DNA of 64,000 nt from Ulva prolifera (GCA_023078555.1 CM041198.1:10091836-10155835), one strand, 5' to 3'; shown: positions 10,101 to 20,700, counted from the stretch's first letter. The notes: generated by a model from the sequence alone, not told the origin. Numbers and translations are program-made.

Positions 10101-12698
10101 ACTGACTCCACGCATGATGGGGGAGTGCTGAGACGTCTGCGCGAATTCTCGCACGCCCCCCCAGGTCATGGTAGGGTCCCCGCCATGGACATGACGTTCA
10201 GGCAGGATGCACTGCCTGATGAGGCAGTGTACTCTCCGCGTTTCGGCGCAGGCTCCTCTGCTGAGGTGCTCCGGCGTGACCCTGCGCGGGACACACCGGA
10301 GGTGGCCAGGCACGCCATGCATCGCACGCATGCGGTTGCTCGCGCAGCTGCCCACCCTGAAGTTGATGTCCCCCCTCGGGTCCCAGGCCAGGCGCGCCTA
10401 TCTGGGGCTCCTCCAGCACGCACTGTCGAGTACGTGGTGACTCGCAATGCTCAGCTCCATGACCCTGGCATCGAAGCTGCATTCGTCCTGCCCATGTCTC
10501 CGCCGTCAGCAGATGATCCGATGGATGATGATGATGATGACGGCCCTGGCATCTACAGTGAGGACGATGCAGATGACATGGAGGAGTACACCATCAGCGA
10601 TGATGAACGGGCTGCGGCTCATCAGAATCGCGAGGCTCAGCGGGTCCGATCAGGGAGTAATTCGGCTGCGGCCTCAGCATCTGGCGCGGGAGCAGTAGCT
10701 AAGCCCCTGCGAGGGGCTGAGGGGCTGAGACCTTCCTGGGAGGATGAGCCAGATGAAATTGAGATGGAGTCCGGATCCGAATTAGGGGGAGAGATCCAGG
10801 CTGCCCCCTCTGCCGCTGTCGGGGTTGATTTGCCTGATGAGGTAAGAGCCATTCCAGCTGCTCTTCCCCGCATAAAAATCAATCCTCTTGTACGTAGACG
10901 CCTTGTTCCTTTGGCTGTGGATGTAGCTGCTGTGCATGATCCCGCGGGCTCTGATCATGCTAGTAGTGAAACAGTAGTAGCTGACATCAAGTCTCCAGGC
11001 TCCAATCAGGACACATCAGCCGCGGCTGACTGTGGAGTGTCCGGTGCAGGCCTGAAGCATCAGCATGGGGAGTCTGGTGAGCAGCACAGTGCTCAGCGTC
11101 GTGGGTCGCGCAGAGCAGCTGCCGCCGGGAAGCCGAAGCCTTCTGACCCTGATCTGCCTTCTATGAAGGAAGGACTCGCGGGTTCGGACAGGGATGCTTG
11201 GCTGCGTGCCATGCAGGAGGAGGTGGAAGCACTGGGTGAGCACGGGACTTTTAAGTTGTGGTATCTGCCTGCGGGTAAGAAAGCTATCTCGGGCAAGTGG
11301 GTGTTCAAGATCAAGCGCGGACCCGCTGGTGAGATTCAGCGGTACAAGGCACGTTATGTAGCTCGTGGTTTTTCTCAGGTAGAAGGTGTAGACTTTTTTG
11401 AGACCTGGTCCCTTGTCGGTAGTTATGCGACACTGCTTGTGTTGCTGTCCATTGCTGCTCAGGAGGATTTGGAGATTAGGCATATAGACATACAGTGTGC
11501 TTTTCTTAACGGTGACCTGGAGGAAGAGGTTTTCGTTGAACAGCCCCCGTACTTTACAGACGGGACAGCACGTGTATGGAAATTGCATAAGACTCTGTAT
11601 GGCCTGAAGCAAGCCGCTCGCGAGTGGCATAAAGCTTTAATAAAGGTCCTGGCTGAACTGGGATTTGTGTGCGCACAGAGTGATCCCGGACTGTATGTCA
11701 GTAAAACCAATCGCTGCTTTATCTTTCTGTGGGTGGATGACTTATTTATTTTCAGTTGCTCTGCGGGGCTGCAGGAAATAATCACTGTTATTCTCACAAA
11801 ATGTGAAGGCAGAGATTTAGGTGACCTGTCTTGGGCACTTGGTACTGAGATCACGCGTGATCGAAAGGCCAAAACAATCACAATGACACAACGTAACAAA
11901 ATCCAGAACTTGCTGGACAAGTACAGTATGTCTGACTGTCGTAAATCTCCCACTCCATTAGTGCCGCGGCAACAGCTAAGGAGTGTGAAAGAGCATCCTG
12001 ACCTGGAGAAAGCCAGTGCTGCTGAGCATTCCAGGTTCATGAGTGCTGTAGGAAGCATCCAGTATATTGCAGGAGTGACACGACCTGACCTGAGCTACGT
12101 GGCACATGCCCTGGCCCGGCACATGTCTAGTAGTCTGAAGGAACATTGGTCTGCCGTGCAACATGTTCTGAGATACCTGCAGTCCACGAAAAATCTGGGA
12201 ATAAAATTTGTAGGCTCTGAGGGACATGGGTGTTTACTGGAGGCTTTTTCGGATGCAGATTTTGCGAATTCTGCGGATCTAAAGAGTGTGTCTGGTATGA
12301 TTATTCGAGTGTATGGGAACTGTGTTCTCTGGCGTTCGAAGAAGCAGAGTATAGTGGCCGGGGATACGACAGAGGCTGAACTCATTGCGATGAGTGCAAC
12401 AGCCAACGAGTTGATGTGGGTGAAGCAGTTGCTTCTCGACCTGAAGCTCGTCCCATATAAGCCAACTCTGTGGGGTGATAATAAGAGTGCCAATATCTTG
12501 GCTGTTAATGCTGTGTCCACTGACAGATCCAAGCACATTCGTGTGCGGCACTTGCGAGTGCGGGAATATGTCCAGATGGATGAACTTAAGGTAGCATGGG
12601 TTGGCACTGTCGATCAGTTAGCAGATGTGTTTACTAAAGTGCTGCCCGGACCTGCTTTGCTAGAAGTTCGTAATAAACTCCAGCTAGTGGAGACGTAG
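7155..12698 (+). CDS. Copia gag-pol polyprotein, E2 (1847 aa, open, protease Asp replaced)
   Basis: The domain order is as in E1: zinc knuckle (CFFCKKKGHLRANC), protease, integrase (CHGC; HADLAG, HTDKGG, NGMIERR), acidic linker, RT (WVDD) and RNase H. The start at 7155 aligns with the E1 start; an in-frame ATG 36 bases upstream (7119) is less likely. The frame is open throughout, but the protease active site reads ESGSD (Glu codon 8256-8258) where E1, E4 and E5 have DSG. RT also reads WSLVGS and ATLLVLL where E1/E5 have WSPVGS and ATLRVLL. A retroviral-type protease needs the Asp, so this copy is probably protease-dead even though it is unbroken. Confidence 0.94.
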   Translation: MSNSDRSNANSPREERQDEADQQPFVNRHADQQLPEEEQPAGMLLRGGRVIRPRPSSQTGQSSQQVPFSSHVVNDHGHTESFITLETLTEALRASRGRNEPDLSKGKLPEWNFKTESFVAYEQKVFLWLGQFELDHLLQHAPSADEQRVHARARTQVLMSLPDADRTTVYRMSHLCEAWAYLTAKYRPSTEAEIHRLWSRFNSLSQRNRDVGSYCGEVMSVYTQVEALGADVGQRWLRSKLLEVGEEFNAVRGEVQHSSPHVIIARLTEHADLLKQQRLQARSGPPAGKPGQGWRNQQRGDGPAVAALDAGKAPREETRTCFFCKKKGHLRANCPQRKQAAAKDVCAVELPEEFPDHDALAPWNLIIESGSDIHIVGNRDMFTEYGPCQRTANPAGPGKIPIMGRGTIQVNLGTYVDEHGNKHPLDVEIPGVYYAPECPYNILSTMGLRHEQIYLDTRRSVLYVPGLGDMATGIEDASKYQELDEDKCRVFAFKMCSVKKPVLEGHPVNRGVVWPDQSSPTSVVEDQQQWCHVAAAAIDLQRPNAGGAEVPHDAYLLEPAFLAHLSFHQSNWVLKRMQSNGEFYGDLNLKVDPEPMGNRCHGCRIGKVPAGKISANNRELLGQAKYPGEQLHADLAGPITPVGIGGVKYVLFVMCAFTRYTFIVGLRKKSEAAAMISYIIERVRVNVVKPGEPGVRILHTDKGGEFMVEALKLYLQRRGITHRTTPTADHRCNGMIERRIGIAFEAVRAALLASGLPLFLWIECLASVIHGHNLTPCSALYHDKLAIMMKAQKAANAANTAADVQQAERANKRMKKAERDKLREEEKRKWELLTMTELDEFLTRSCDRDIIPYMAFFRDTSVEVFHDLVMQQRPWGVEVYAYPRDDHLRKLSARGMVAYWVGAGLGPSMQRVYAQDVPGGRVVVVRQIMCTTDQMIRHVRKYDASAVVDKREPAEFANSLQVVFEGDNEGVRVTDSDVPSFVTDSTHDGGVLRRLREFSHAPPGHGRVPAMDMTFRQDALPDEAVYSPRFGAGSSAEVLRRDPARDTPEVARHAMHRTHAVARAAAHPEVDVPPRVPGQARLSGAPPARTVEYVVTRNAQLHDPGIEAAFVLPMSPPSADDPMDDDDDDGPGIYSEDDADDMEEYTISDDERAAAHQNREAQRVRSGSNSAAASASGAGAVAKPLRGAEGLRPSWEDEPDEIEMESGSELGGEIQAAPSAAVGVDLPDEVRAIPAALPRIKINPLVRRRLVPLAVDVAAVHDPAGSDHASSETVVADIKSPGSNQDTSAAADCGVSGAGLKHQHGESGEQHSAQRRGSRRAAAAGKPKPSDPDLPSMKEGLAGSDRDAWLRAMQEEVEALGEHGTFKLWYLPAGKKAISGKWVFKIKRGPAGEIQRYKARYVARGFSQVEGVDFFETWSLVGSYATLLVLLSIAAQEDLEIRHIDIQCAFLNGDLEEEVFVEQPPYFTDGTARVWKLHKTLYGLKQAAREWHKALIKVLAELGFVCAQSDPGLYVSKTNRCFIFLWVDDLFIFSCSAGLQEIITVILTKCEGRDLGDLSWALGTEITRDRKAKTITMTQRNKIQNLLDKYSMSDCRKSPTPLVPRQQLRSVKEHPDLEKASAAEHSRFMSAVGSIQYIAGVTRPDLSYVAHALARHMSSSLKEHWSAVQHVLRYLQSTKNLGIKFVGSEGHGCLLEAFSDADFANSADLKSVSGMIIRVYGNCVLWRSKKQSIVAGDTTEAELIAMSATANELMWVKQLLLDLKLVPYKPTLWGDNKSANILAVNAVSTDRSKHIRVRHLRVREYVQMDELKVAWVGTVDQLADVFTKVLPGPALLEVRNKLQLVET

Positions 12699-12715
12699 CA
12701 GGGTTTATGGGGGAG

Positions 12716-13073
12716 TGTCACAATGCATGAGCCTGCGGGCAGCAGTGTGGTGACAGGTGCACCCATGCACGGACGATCCGCGGATCCAGTGTAGGGGTAA
12801 GCCGCCAGTCGGGATTGTCTCGATGTAGCGAGAGAGATCCCGCGAGGGTTTCCCGTCGTAACCTTGAGTGTTGAGTGTTCAGTGTGCATATAAGCATGTG
12901 CACACTGAGATCTGTAACCTTTATTCTTACTGTTTCACGGTACTACTTGTATCTTGTCTCCCCTCAGCATCTCTCTGGTTCTACCTCTGTGTGCGCAGCA
13001 GGTATGAGATGCTGGCCTCCTGACTTGACATAAGACTGCGTGTCTGACCTTGCGAAGGATAGCCTTTCTGACA
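12716..13073 (+). repeat. 3' LTR at the right end of E2 (358 bp)
   Basis: It carries A in TGACTTGACATAAG and an extra TG (CTCTGTGTGCGCAGC). The A is shared with the 5' LTR of E4 (23566), which is the expected partner if this LTR belonged to E4 before the inversion. Confidence 0.92.
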
Positions 13074-14955
13074 CTCTGACCAGGCCATAGGCCACAAGGA
13101 GGGTAGGAATAACCAGTCCACAGACGCGAAGAATCGTCCTGTTCTTTTCATTGAGACGGATAAGGGCAAGCCCATCCTAAGGGGTGAGCAAGTCAATAGT
13201 CCTAGTGCGTGGTCCTCGAGCAATGCCGTGGCAAAGCTCGAGAGTGGCGAGGCCGATCTCTTCAGAATAGCTGCATTGACTGGCAAGGCACAACATGTTC
13301 CGGGTGCTGCGAAGTTGAACACGACATTTTTGACACATTTGAGTCTGCAAACGGGCACATCCATTCTGCAAATGATGTCCAAAGCTGAGGTGTATAAGGG
13401 TCTAGGAATAAAATCTGATGTGGTGAAGGAGAATCTAGGTCGCTGCCACGGTTGTCGCCTAGCCTCCCATGATTCCGGCTCTAGTAATCAGCATGGCACA
13501 AATGTAGAACGTGATGAGGCCCAATGGTCCGGTGCATGGTTGCATGTTGATGTTATGGGTCCCATCTTGCCTGTAGGGGTAGGAAAAGCACGGTACATTC
13601 TCATAGTCGTCGATGAGCATTCACGTTACAGTTTTGCTTGTCCAATGGATGCGAAGTCTAGGGTGCCACAGCTGCTAGTTGAAATCATTGAGCACATACG
13701 GACTAGTGTTCTTCCGCATGAGCTCGTTGATGATGAGGGCATAAAGATCACACCTAGAGTTATGGGTGTACACGGAGATCGTGGCGGAGAGTTTGAGGGT
13801 CACAACATCCAAGATTATTTCTCAGAGAACGGGATATCGTGGGAAACATGTGCTCCTGGCCATCATGAGGGCAATGGTATAGCAGAGCGTACGTGTGGTG
13901 TCACCTCTGACAAAATGCGTGCTGCAATTCTCCCCACCGATCTACCCCGCCGGCTATGGCCGGAGGGGGCGATGTGTGTCAACCATTGCACTAATCTTGT
14001 GCCTAACACTGCTTTGATGACTCGTGAAAAGAAAAAGTTCATAAAGAAGAATTTGTCCAATGCGATTGAAAATCTCAGCAGAGCTAATAGAAGTAGAGTG
14101 CTCGCAGTGAAATCGAAAGGTGTGAGTAACAAGCCTGCTCCAACTAAAGGTGATAAGCTTATGACAGAAGAAGAGATCACGGCACAGGCAAAGCGTGGCG
14201 AAAGTGAGCGGTGCAGTAGACTCTGGGAAAACACTAATTTCCGACTTGTGGTCCCGTATATGGTCTTCTACGGGAGATCATTGAATCTTGAACGATTCAA
14301 ACTGCTTGTAGAGCAGATGCGCCCATGGGGTTTGCCAGTGTATTCCTATCAGAATGGTCAGCATCTACGTAGACTAGACGCTAGGGGAGCAAACGCTGTG
14401 TGGGTAGGTCCGGGTCAAGGCCCACACATGAACAGGGTTTACCAATCCGTACCGGGGGGCGGCAAAGTGCTTGAAGTGCGGCAGATGGTGTATAGCGCTG
14501 CTATATTGCGTGAGTACATCAAGAAATTCGATAGCGTGGAGATAGGGCTCATGCCGTCAGCGACTAGGAGTGAAGTTGAGAAACTAGAATTCCAGCCCAA
14601 GATGGCGGAAAAGGTGTACGCGCCCCCGTTGTCAGATGTCGATGCGGTTGCTGCTCGCAAGCAGTACATGCAAGTGCACCGCGCTGCTGAGTATGATTTT
14701 GACGGGATGGCCATAGGCAAGAATCTTGTTGACCTGCATGATTCGGAGTACATCGACGATAGCCTGGCCGCAGAGTTTGAGCATGTAGTTCCGGAGCTGG
14801 GGGATGACCTCGGTTCAGGGGAGCTACAACGGAAGACTAGACAGACAACTCCAGAGGTAGTGGAGAACGTCCATGCGGTAGTGCGTAGTCAGGAGCTACG
14901 CCAAGGTGCTGTTGATTTGCACCTCCAGCCAGGTGAGAACATCGAGCGCGTCAAC

Positions 14956-16051
14956 CTGGGTTGGGTCATCGGGCCCGATGGGGAACATTTCCCGATTTAT
15001 CGGGCCGGATTTGAAAAATCCCGATTAATCCCCCGATCTGGTTGGCTGCGAGCTAAAATGAACTCCGATGACAGTTTTAAAGGTGTTATATGATAGATAG
15101 TCATGTTTGCGGATTGTGGCAAGTTTCCGTGTTGCCAAATTCGTTCTGTGGACAATTTTATGGCCACCAAAGCTTACAATGAACCGGTACACAAGCACAG
15201 GCGCTCAGCGCCGCAGCATTTCGCAAGATTGGAAGGCGCGTTTTAATCCGGTAGAGCGTGTGAGCGCAGACATCTCGAAGTATCGCGTCGTGTGTAAGTG
15301 GTCTCGTCAACGAGCTGGCGCGGATGAGTGCAAGGCTCACTTGGCTAGCGAGCAACCGAAAAAAGCAAAGTTCTGTCCAAAAGTACCGCTAGATGTCAGG
15401 GCAAGCTTTCAAAATGGATGTATTGGACCAGAGCGGCAGTTGTAGCAAGCGACTGTGTCATCAGCCTTCCACAAGGCTTCACATGATCAAGCAAGGGCAG
15501 CAATTGGTAGATGTTTGTTTCCCTCTGGAGTCTCTTTTAGTTCAATTGACAATCCAGAATTTCAAGATGCCATTGCAAGTGTGATCAGAGCTGGACCTGG
15601 ATTCCGTATACCAACTCGAAAGTCAATCAGCACCAAAATTCTGGACCAAACATACATGGATATCAGGAAACAATCAATTGGCTTGGTTTCCTCTGGACTG
15701 CATTGTGGAGTGTCAACATGCTCAGATGTATGGGCAGACACGAACAGCCACAAATCAACTACATGATGCATCTGCATGACTGTCAACGGCCAGGTTTGCA
15801 TGTCTGCAACGGATGCTTCAAAGCAATACATCATGAATGCAATATTGTCATTGCTGCATTGTATTGAAGCATCGTGGTCCGGTCTGTATGTTTCCTGTGC
15901 TATTCTGCTGCTTCATAACACTCATATGCACCAAGCTGGCCACATCCCCAAAAAATCGATTTTCTTATCCGGATATGTCCAAAAAATCCCGATTTATCGG
16001 GCCCGATTTGCAAAATCCCGACATCGGGAGATCGGGGGCGACCCAACCCAA
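14956..16051 (+). mobile_element. hAT-like DNA transposon copy A (1096 bp)
   Basis: It is flanked by the 8-base direct repeat GCGTCAAC (14948-14955 and 16052-16059), the TSD length typical of hAT. The ends are near-perfect inverted repeats (CTGGGTTGGGTC / TTGGGTTGGGTC as read inward). Subterminal copies of the palindrome ATCGGGCCCGAT (for example 14968-14979) and related ATCGGGCC repeats cluster at both ends. Inside are transposase fragments. A second copy lies in reverse at 60145-61241 with a different TSD, so the family has moved. Confidence 0.9.
15107..15766 (+). pseudogene. N-terminal hAT transposase remnant (BED-like finger, DUF659-like)
   Basis: Two open stretches are visible. 15107-15445 ends with a basic, Cys-containing segment (VVCKWSRQRA ... 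DECKAHLA) like the start of hAT transposases with a BED-type finger. 15455-15766 contains GPGFRIPTRKSIST followed by SDVWADTNSHK, the pattern of the DUF659 region of hAT-like transposases. The catalytic C-terminal half and dimerisation region are absent, so this copy cannot mobilise itself. The same fragments persist in copy B. Confidence 0.65.
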
Positions 16052-17290
16052 GCGTCAACAATCACTCCAACGTCGACCGCTTTCAGGAGCTTGAGCACTC
16101 CAACATCGACATGTCGCCATCGGCCGCACACAACAGCTGTTGTGAAAGTGCTTCGTAGCGCACAAGGCAGGTGCACATGCGAATGCACGCACGGGGTGAC
16201 ACGTGGCAGTCACCAGCCCGCGAATGAGAATACACATTCTAGCTCTCTGTATAGGTCGAACAAGGTCATGGTTCAAGTATCTGACTCAGATACTGACCAT
16301 GCAGGTGTGATCCCAGATCTCAGGCGTCATGTGCTAAGTATTCCGCACACATACTTAACATTTCGCCCAACTAAACTTACGGTATGACGCTTCCACTCGC
16401 GCTTGCATTCGAACAACAACAACCAGAGGGCGAAGAGCTTCACATCTCCGGGGAGATCTCTCGCCGGCGACTCTGGCAGAGTAGATGAGGTGAGTGTCCG
16501 CGACATGGAGATACAACATCAACCCAGCTCTGCCACGGCGGGATCAGCAGGCCCGCCGCGAGGGGCCATGGGAGATATTGGGGGACCCGTCCCCAGGGCT
16601 TCAGGCGAACGGGCTACGGCTCGCACCTTGGAGCATGGGATGGACTACATGCGCGAGCATCTAGTGGGATTTATCTCCAGGGGAGAGGTAAGTCCGGCCC
16701 CAAACTCACCTGTCGCTGGGGAGTCTATGCATCCTGCTAAAGAAGTTAGTTTTGATTTGCATGACACTGCTGCTGATGCCCAAGGGCAGGAAGCGCAATC
16801 GGCCCCAGTTAGACACAAATGGAACCCGCTTGTACGCAAGCGCTTGATTCCACATGCAGATGGTGCTGTCGTAGAAGCTAGTGTTGATATAGAGCATAGC
16901 ACAGTGAGTGAGCAGACGGTAGCACCAAAGGTTGCCGACAAATCAGGCATGTTGGCTACGGCTGACAGTGCAGTGACTGGTGCAGAGGTGACCAAGCATG
17001 GGGAGCTTGATGGCGGTAAGTCAGCCCAGCGACGTTCATCCCGTCGGGTTGCAGCCATTAAGAAGAGGAAGCCTTTTGATCCTGATAGCCCGCCTTGGAA
17101 ACAGGCCTTAGCTGGAGAAGATGCCGAGAAGTGGCATGGTGCTATGAAGGAGGAGGTGACTTCGTTGAGCGAGCACGGAACTTATGAGCTCGTTGAGCTT
17201 CCAGTAGGGGCCAAGGCCATTTCTGGTTAGTGGGTCTATAAGATAAAGAGGGGACCCACAGGGGAGATCCAGCGTTACAAGGCGCGGTGC

Positions 17291-17341
17291 ACAGGATCCG
17301 CGGATCGTCCGTGCATGGGTGCACCTGTCACCACACTGCTG
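17291..17341 (-). repeat. Displaced fragment of the E1 3' LTR plus TSD
   Basis: Read on the minus strand this is CAGCA followed by GTGTGGTGACAGGTGCACC... down to CCGCGGATCC, which continues the E1 LTR exactly from where it is cut at 6477. TGCTG at 17337-17341 is the reverse complement of the E2 target-site duplication CAGCA. The fragment ends at GGATCC, where it joins family B RT sequence. Confidence 0.88.
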
Positions 17342-17699
17342 TGTCAGAAAGGCTATCCTTCGCAAGGTCAGACACGCAGTCTTATGGCAAGTCAGGAGGC
17401 CAGCATCTCATACCTGCTGCGCACACAGAGGTAGAACCAGAGAGATGCTGAGGGGAGACAAGATACAAGTAGTACCGTGAAACAGTAAGAATAAAGGTTA
17501 CAGATCTCAGTGTGCACATGCTTATATGCACACTGAACACTCAACACTCAAGGTTACGACGGGAAACCCTCGCGGGATCTCTCTCGCTACATCGAGACAA
17601 TCCCGACTGGCGGCTTACCCCTACACTGGATCCGCGGATCGTCCGTGCATGGGTGCACCTGTCACCACACTGCTGCCCGCAGGCTCATGCATTGTGACA
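17342..17699 (-). repeat. 3' LTR of E4 (358 bp)
   Basis: Begins TGTCAGAAAGG and ends GCATTGTGACA on the + strand. It shares the diagnostic base of the E2 5' LTR (GCCA) and carries the extra 2 bases seen also in the LTR at 12716. Confidence 0.92.
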
Positions 17700-17716
17700 C
17701 TCCCCCATAAACCCTG

Positions 17717-20700
17717 CTACGTCTCCACTAGCTGGAGTTTATTACGAACTTCTAGCAAAGCAGGTCCGGGCAGCACTTTAGTAAACACATCTGCTAACTG
17801 ATCGACAGTGCCAACCCATGCTACCTTAAGTTCATCCATCTGGACATATTCCCGCACTCGCAAGTGCCGCACACGAATGTGCTTGGATCTATCAGTGGAC
17901 ACAGCATTAACAGCCAAGATATTGGCACTCTTATTATCACCCCACAGAGTTGGCTTATATGGGACGAGCTTCAGGTCGAGAAGCAACTGCTTCACCCACA
18001 TCAACTCGTTGGCTGTTGCACTCATCGCAATGAGTTCAGCCTCTGTCGTATCCCCGGCCACTATACTCTGCTTCTTCGAACGCCAGAGAACACAGTTCCC
18101 ATACACTCGAATAATAATACCAGACACACTCTAGATCCGCAGAATTCGCAAAATCTGCATCCGAAAAAGCCTCCAGTAAACACCCATGTCCCTCAGAGCC
18201 TACAAATTTTATTCCTAGATTTTTCGTGGACTGCAGGTATCTCAGAACATGTTGCACGGCAGACCAATGTTCCTTCAGACTACTAGACATGTGCCGGGCC
18301 AGGGCATGTGCCACGTAGCTCAGGTCAGGTCGTGTCACTCCTGCAATATACTGGATGCTTCCTACAGCACTCATGAACCTGGAATGCTCAGCAGCACTGG
18401 CTTTCTCCAGGTCAGGATGCTCTTTCACACTCCTTAGCTGTTGCCGCGGCACTAATGGAGTGGGAGATTTACGACAGTCAGACATACTGTACTTGTCCAG
18501 CAAGTTCTGGATTTTGTTAGGTTGTGTCATTGTGATTGTTTTGGGCCTTTCGATCACGCGTGATCTCAGTACCAAGTGCCCAAGACAGGTCACCTAAATC
18601 TCTGCCTTCAAATTTTGTGAGAATAACAGTGATTATTTCCTGCAGCCCCGCAGAGCAACTGAAAATAAATAAGTCATCCACCCACAGAAAGATAAAGCAG
18701 CGATTGGTTTTACTGACATACAGTCCGGGATCACTCTGTGCGCACACAAATCCCAGTTCAGCCAGGACCTTTATTAAAGCTTTATGCCACTCGCGAGCGG
18801 CTTGCTTCAGGCCATACAGAGTCTTATGCAATTTCCATACACGTGCTGTCCCGTCTGTAAAGTACGGGGGCTGTTCAACGAAAACCTCTTCCTCCAGGTC
18901 ACCGTTAAGAAAAGCACACTGTATGTCTATATGCCTAATCTCCAAATCCTCCTGAGCAGCAATGGACAGCAACACAAGCAGTGTCGCATAACTACCGACA
19001 AGGGACCAGGTCTCAAAAAAGTCTACACCTTCTACCTGAGAAAAACCACGAGCTACATAACGTGCCTTGTACCGCTGAATCTCACCAGCGGGTCCGCGCT
19101 TGATCTTGAACACCCACTTGCCCGAGATAGCTTTCTTACCCGCAGGCAGATACCACAACTTAAAAGTCCCGTGCTCACCCAGTGCTTCCACCTCCTCCTG
19201 CATGGCACGCAGCCAAGCATCCCTGTCCGAACCCGCGAGTCCTTCCTTCATAGAAGGCAGATCAGGGTCAGAAGGCTTCGGCTTCCCGGCGGCAGCTGCT
19301 CTGCGCGACCCACGACGCTGAGCACTGTGCTGCTCACCAGACTCCCCATGCTGATGCTTCAGGCCTGCACCGGACACTCCACAGTCAGCCGCGGCTGATG
19401 TGTCCTGATTGGAGCCTGGAGACTTGATGTCAGCTACTACTGTTTCACTACTAGCATGATCAGAGCCCGCGGGATCATGCACAGCAGCTACATCCACAGC
19501 CAAAGGAACAAGGCGTCTACGTACAAGAGGATTGATTTTTATGCGGGGAAGAGCAGCTGGAATGGCTCTTACCTCATCAGGCAAATCAACCCCGACAGCG
19601 GCAGAGGGGGCAGCCTGGATCTCTCCCCCTAATTCGGATCCGGACTCCATCTCAATTTCATCTGGCTCATCCTCCCAGGAAGGTCTCAGCCCCTCAGCCC
19701 CTCGCAGGGGCTTAGCTACTGCTCCCGCGCCAGATGCTGAGGCCGCAGCCGAATTACTCCCTGATCGGACCCGCTGAGCCTCGCGATTCTGATGAGCCGC
19801 AGCCCGTTCATCATCGCTGATGGTGTACTCCTCCATGTCATCTGCATCGTCCTCACTGTAGATGCCAGGGCCGTCATCATCATCATCATCCATCGGATCA
19901 TCTGCTGACGGCGGAGACATGGGCAGGACGAATGCAGCTTCGATGCCAGGGTCATGGAGCTGAGCATTGCGAGTCACCACGTACTCGACAGTGCGTGCTG
20001 GAGGAGCCCCAGATAGGCGCGCCTGGCCTGGGACCCGAGGGGGGACATCAACTTCAGGGTGGGCAGCTGCGCGAGCAACCGCATGCGTGCGATGCATGGC
20101 GTGCCTGGCCACCTCCGGTGTGTCCCGCGCAGGGTCACGCCGGAGCACCTCAGCAGAGGAGCCTGCGCCGAAACGCGGAGAGTACACTGCCTCATCAGGC
20201 AGTGCATCCTGCCTGAACGTCATGTCCATGGCGGGGACCCTACCATGACCTGGGGGGGCGTGCGAGAATTCGCGCAGACGTCTCAGCACTCCCCCATCAT
20301 GCGTGGAGTCAGTCACAAACGAGGGGACATCACTGTCAGTCACGCGGACACCCTCGTTATCACCCTCAAAGACAACCTGTAGGGAGTTCGCAAACTCTGC
20401 AGGTTCCCTCTTGTCCACAACAGCGGACGCATCGTACTTACGTACGTGCCGGATCATCTGATCCGTGGTGCACATAATCTGCCGCACCACCACAACCCTA
20501 CCCCCAGGAACATCCTGGGCGTACACACGCTGCATGCTGGGCCCCAGCCCAGCACCAACCCAGTATGCGACCATACCCCGTGCGGACAACTTCCGCAAGT
20601 GATCATCCCTAGGATACGCATACACCTCAACCCCCCATGGACGCTGCTGCATCACCAAATCATGGAACACCTCAACGGAGGTGTCTCTGAAAAAAGCCAT

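Larger units (their letters stand above)
6478..13073 (+). mobile_element. Ty1/copia LTR retrotransposon E2 (family A, subfamily 2), full length
   Basis: The element consists of 5' LTR 6478-6833, primer-binding site 6834-6845, gag-pol ORF 7155-12698, polypurine tract about 12704-12715 and 3' LTR 12716-13073. Its immediate flanks do not match each other (CAGCA left, CTCTG right). They match the flanks of inverted element E4 instead, so the present E2 is a recombinant: its left part comes from the original E2 and its right part from the original E4. The two LTRs differ by one substitution and a 2-base indel, so the insertions are young. Confidence 0.95.
13074..17290 (+). pseudogene. Family B copia: pre-integrase, integrase and start of RT (inverted segment)
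   Basis: From 13074 a reading frame runs to 14955 (first in-frame ATG is internal). It encodes a GAG-pre-integrase/integrase region: H...H and CHGC zinc ligands at about 13340-13455, then HVDVMG, HGDRGGEF and GNGIAERT as the D,D,E triad. A hAT-like element (14956-16051) interrupts it. The frame is broken between about 16140 and 16400 and resumes at 16403 with the linker and RT start, where an in-frame TAG (17227-17229) replaces the Lys of the conserved GKW. The sequence stops at 17290, where it meets a fragment of the E1 LTR. It is the same element as the gag/protease at 23.9-25.5 kb, now on the opposite strand. Confidence 0.85.

Noticed and set aside
882..12698. Retroviral-type envelope or chromodomain in the copia elements
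   Set aside because: After RNase H the ORFs end within about 20 bases of the polypurine tract; no extra ORF or chromodomain is present.
228..13073. E1 and E2 as a tandem copia array sharing one LTR
   Set aside because: The 29-bp LTR duplication at 6449/6478, the CAGCA TSD and the rest of the E1 LTR at 17291-17336 show that E2 inserted into the E1 LTR instead.
13228..15093. Independent 621-codon gene starting at 13228
   Set aside because: 13228 is a GTG inside a longer family B frame, and the last part (after 14955) is hAT element sequence; it is a chimeric open stretch.
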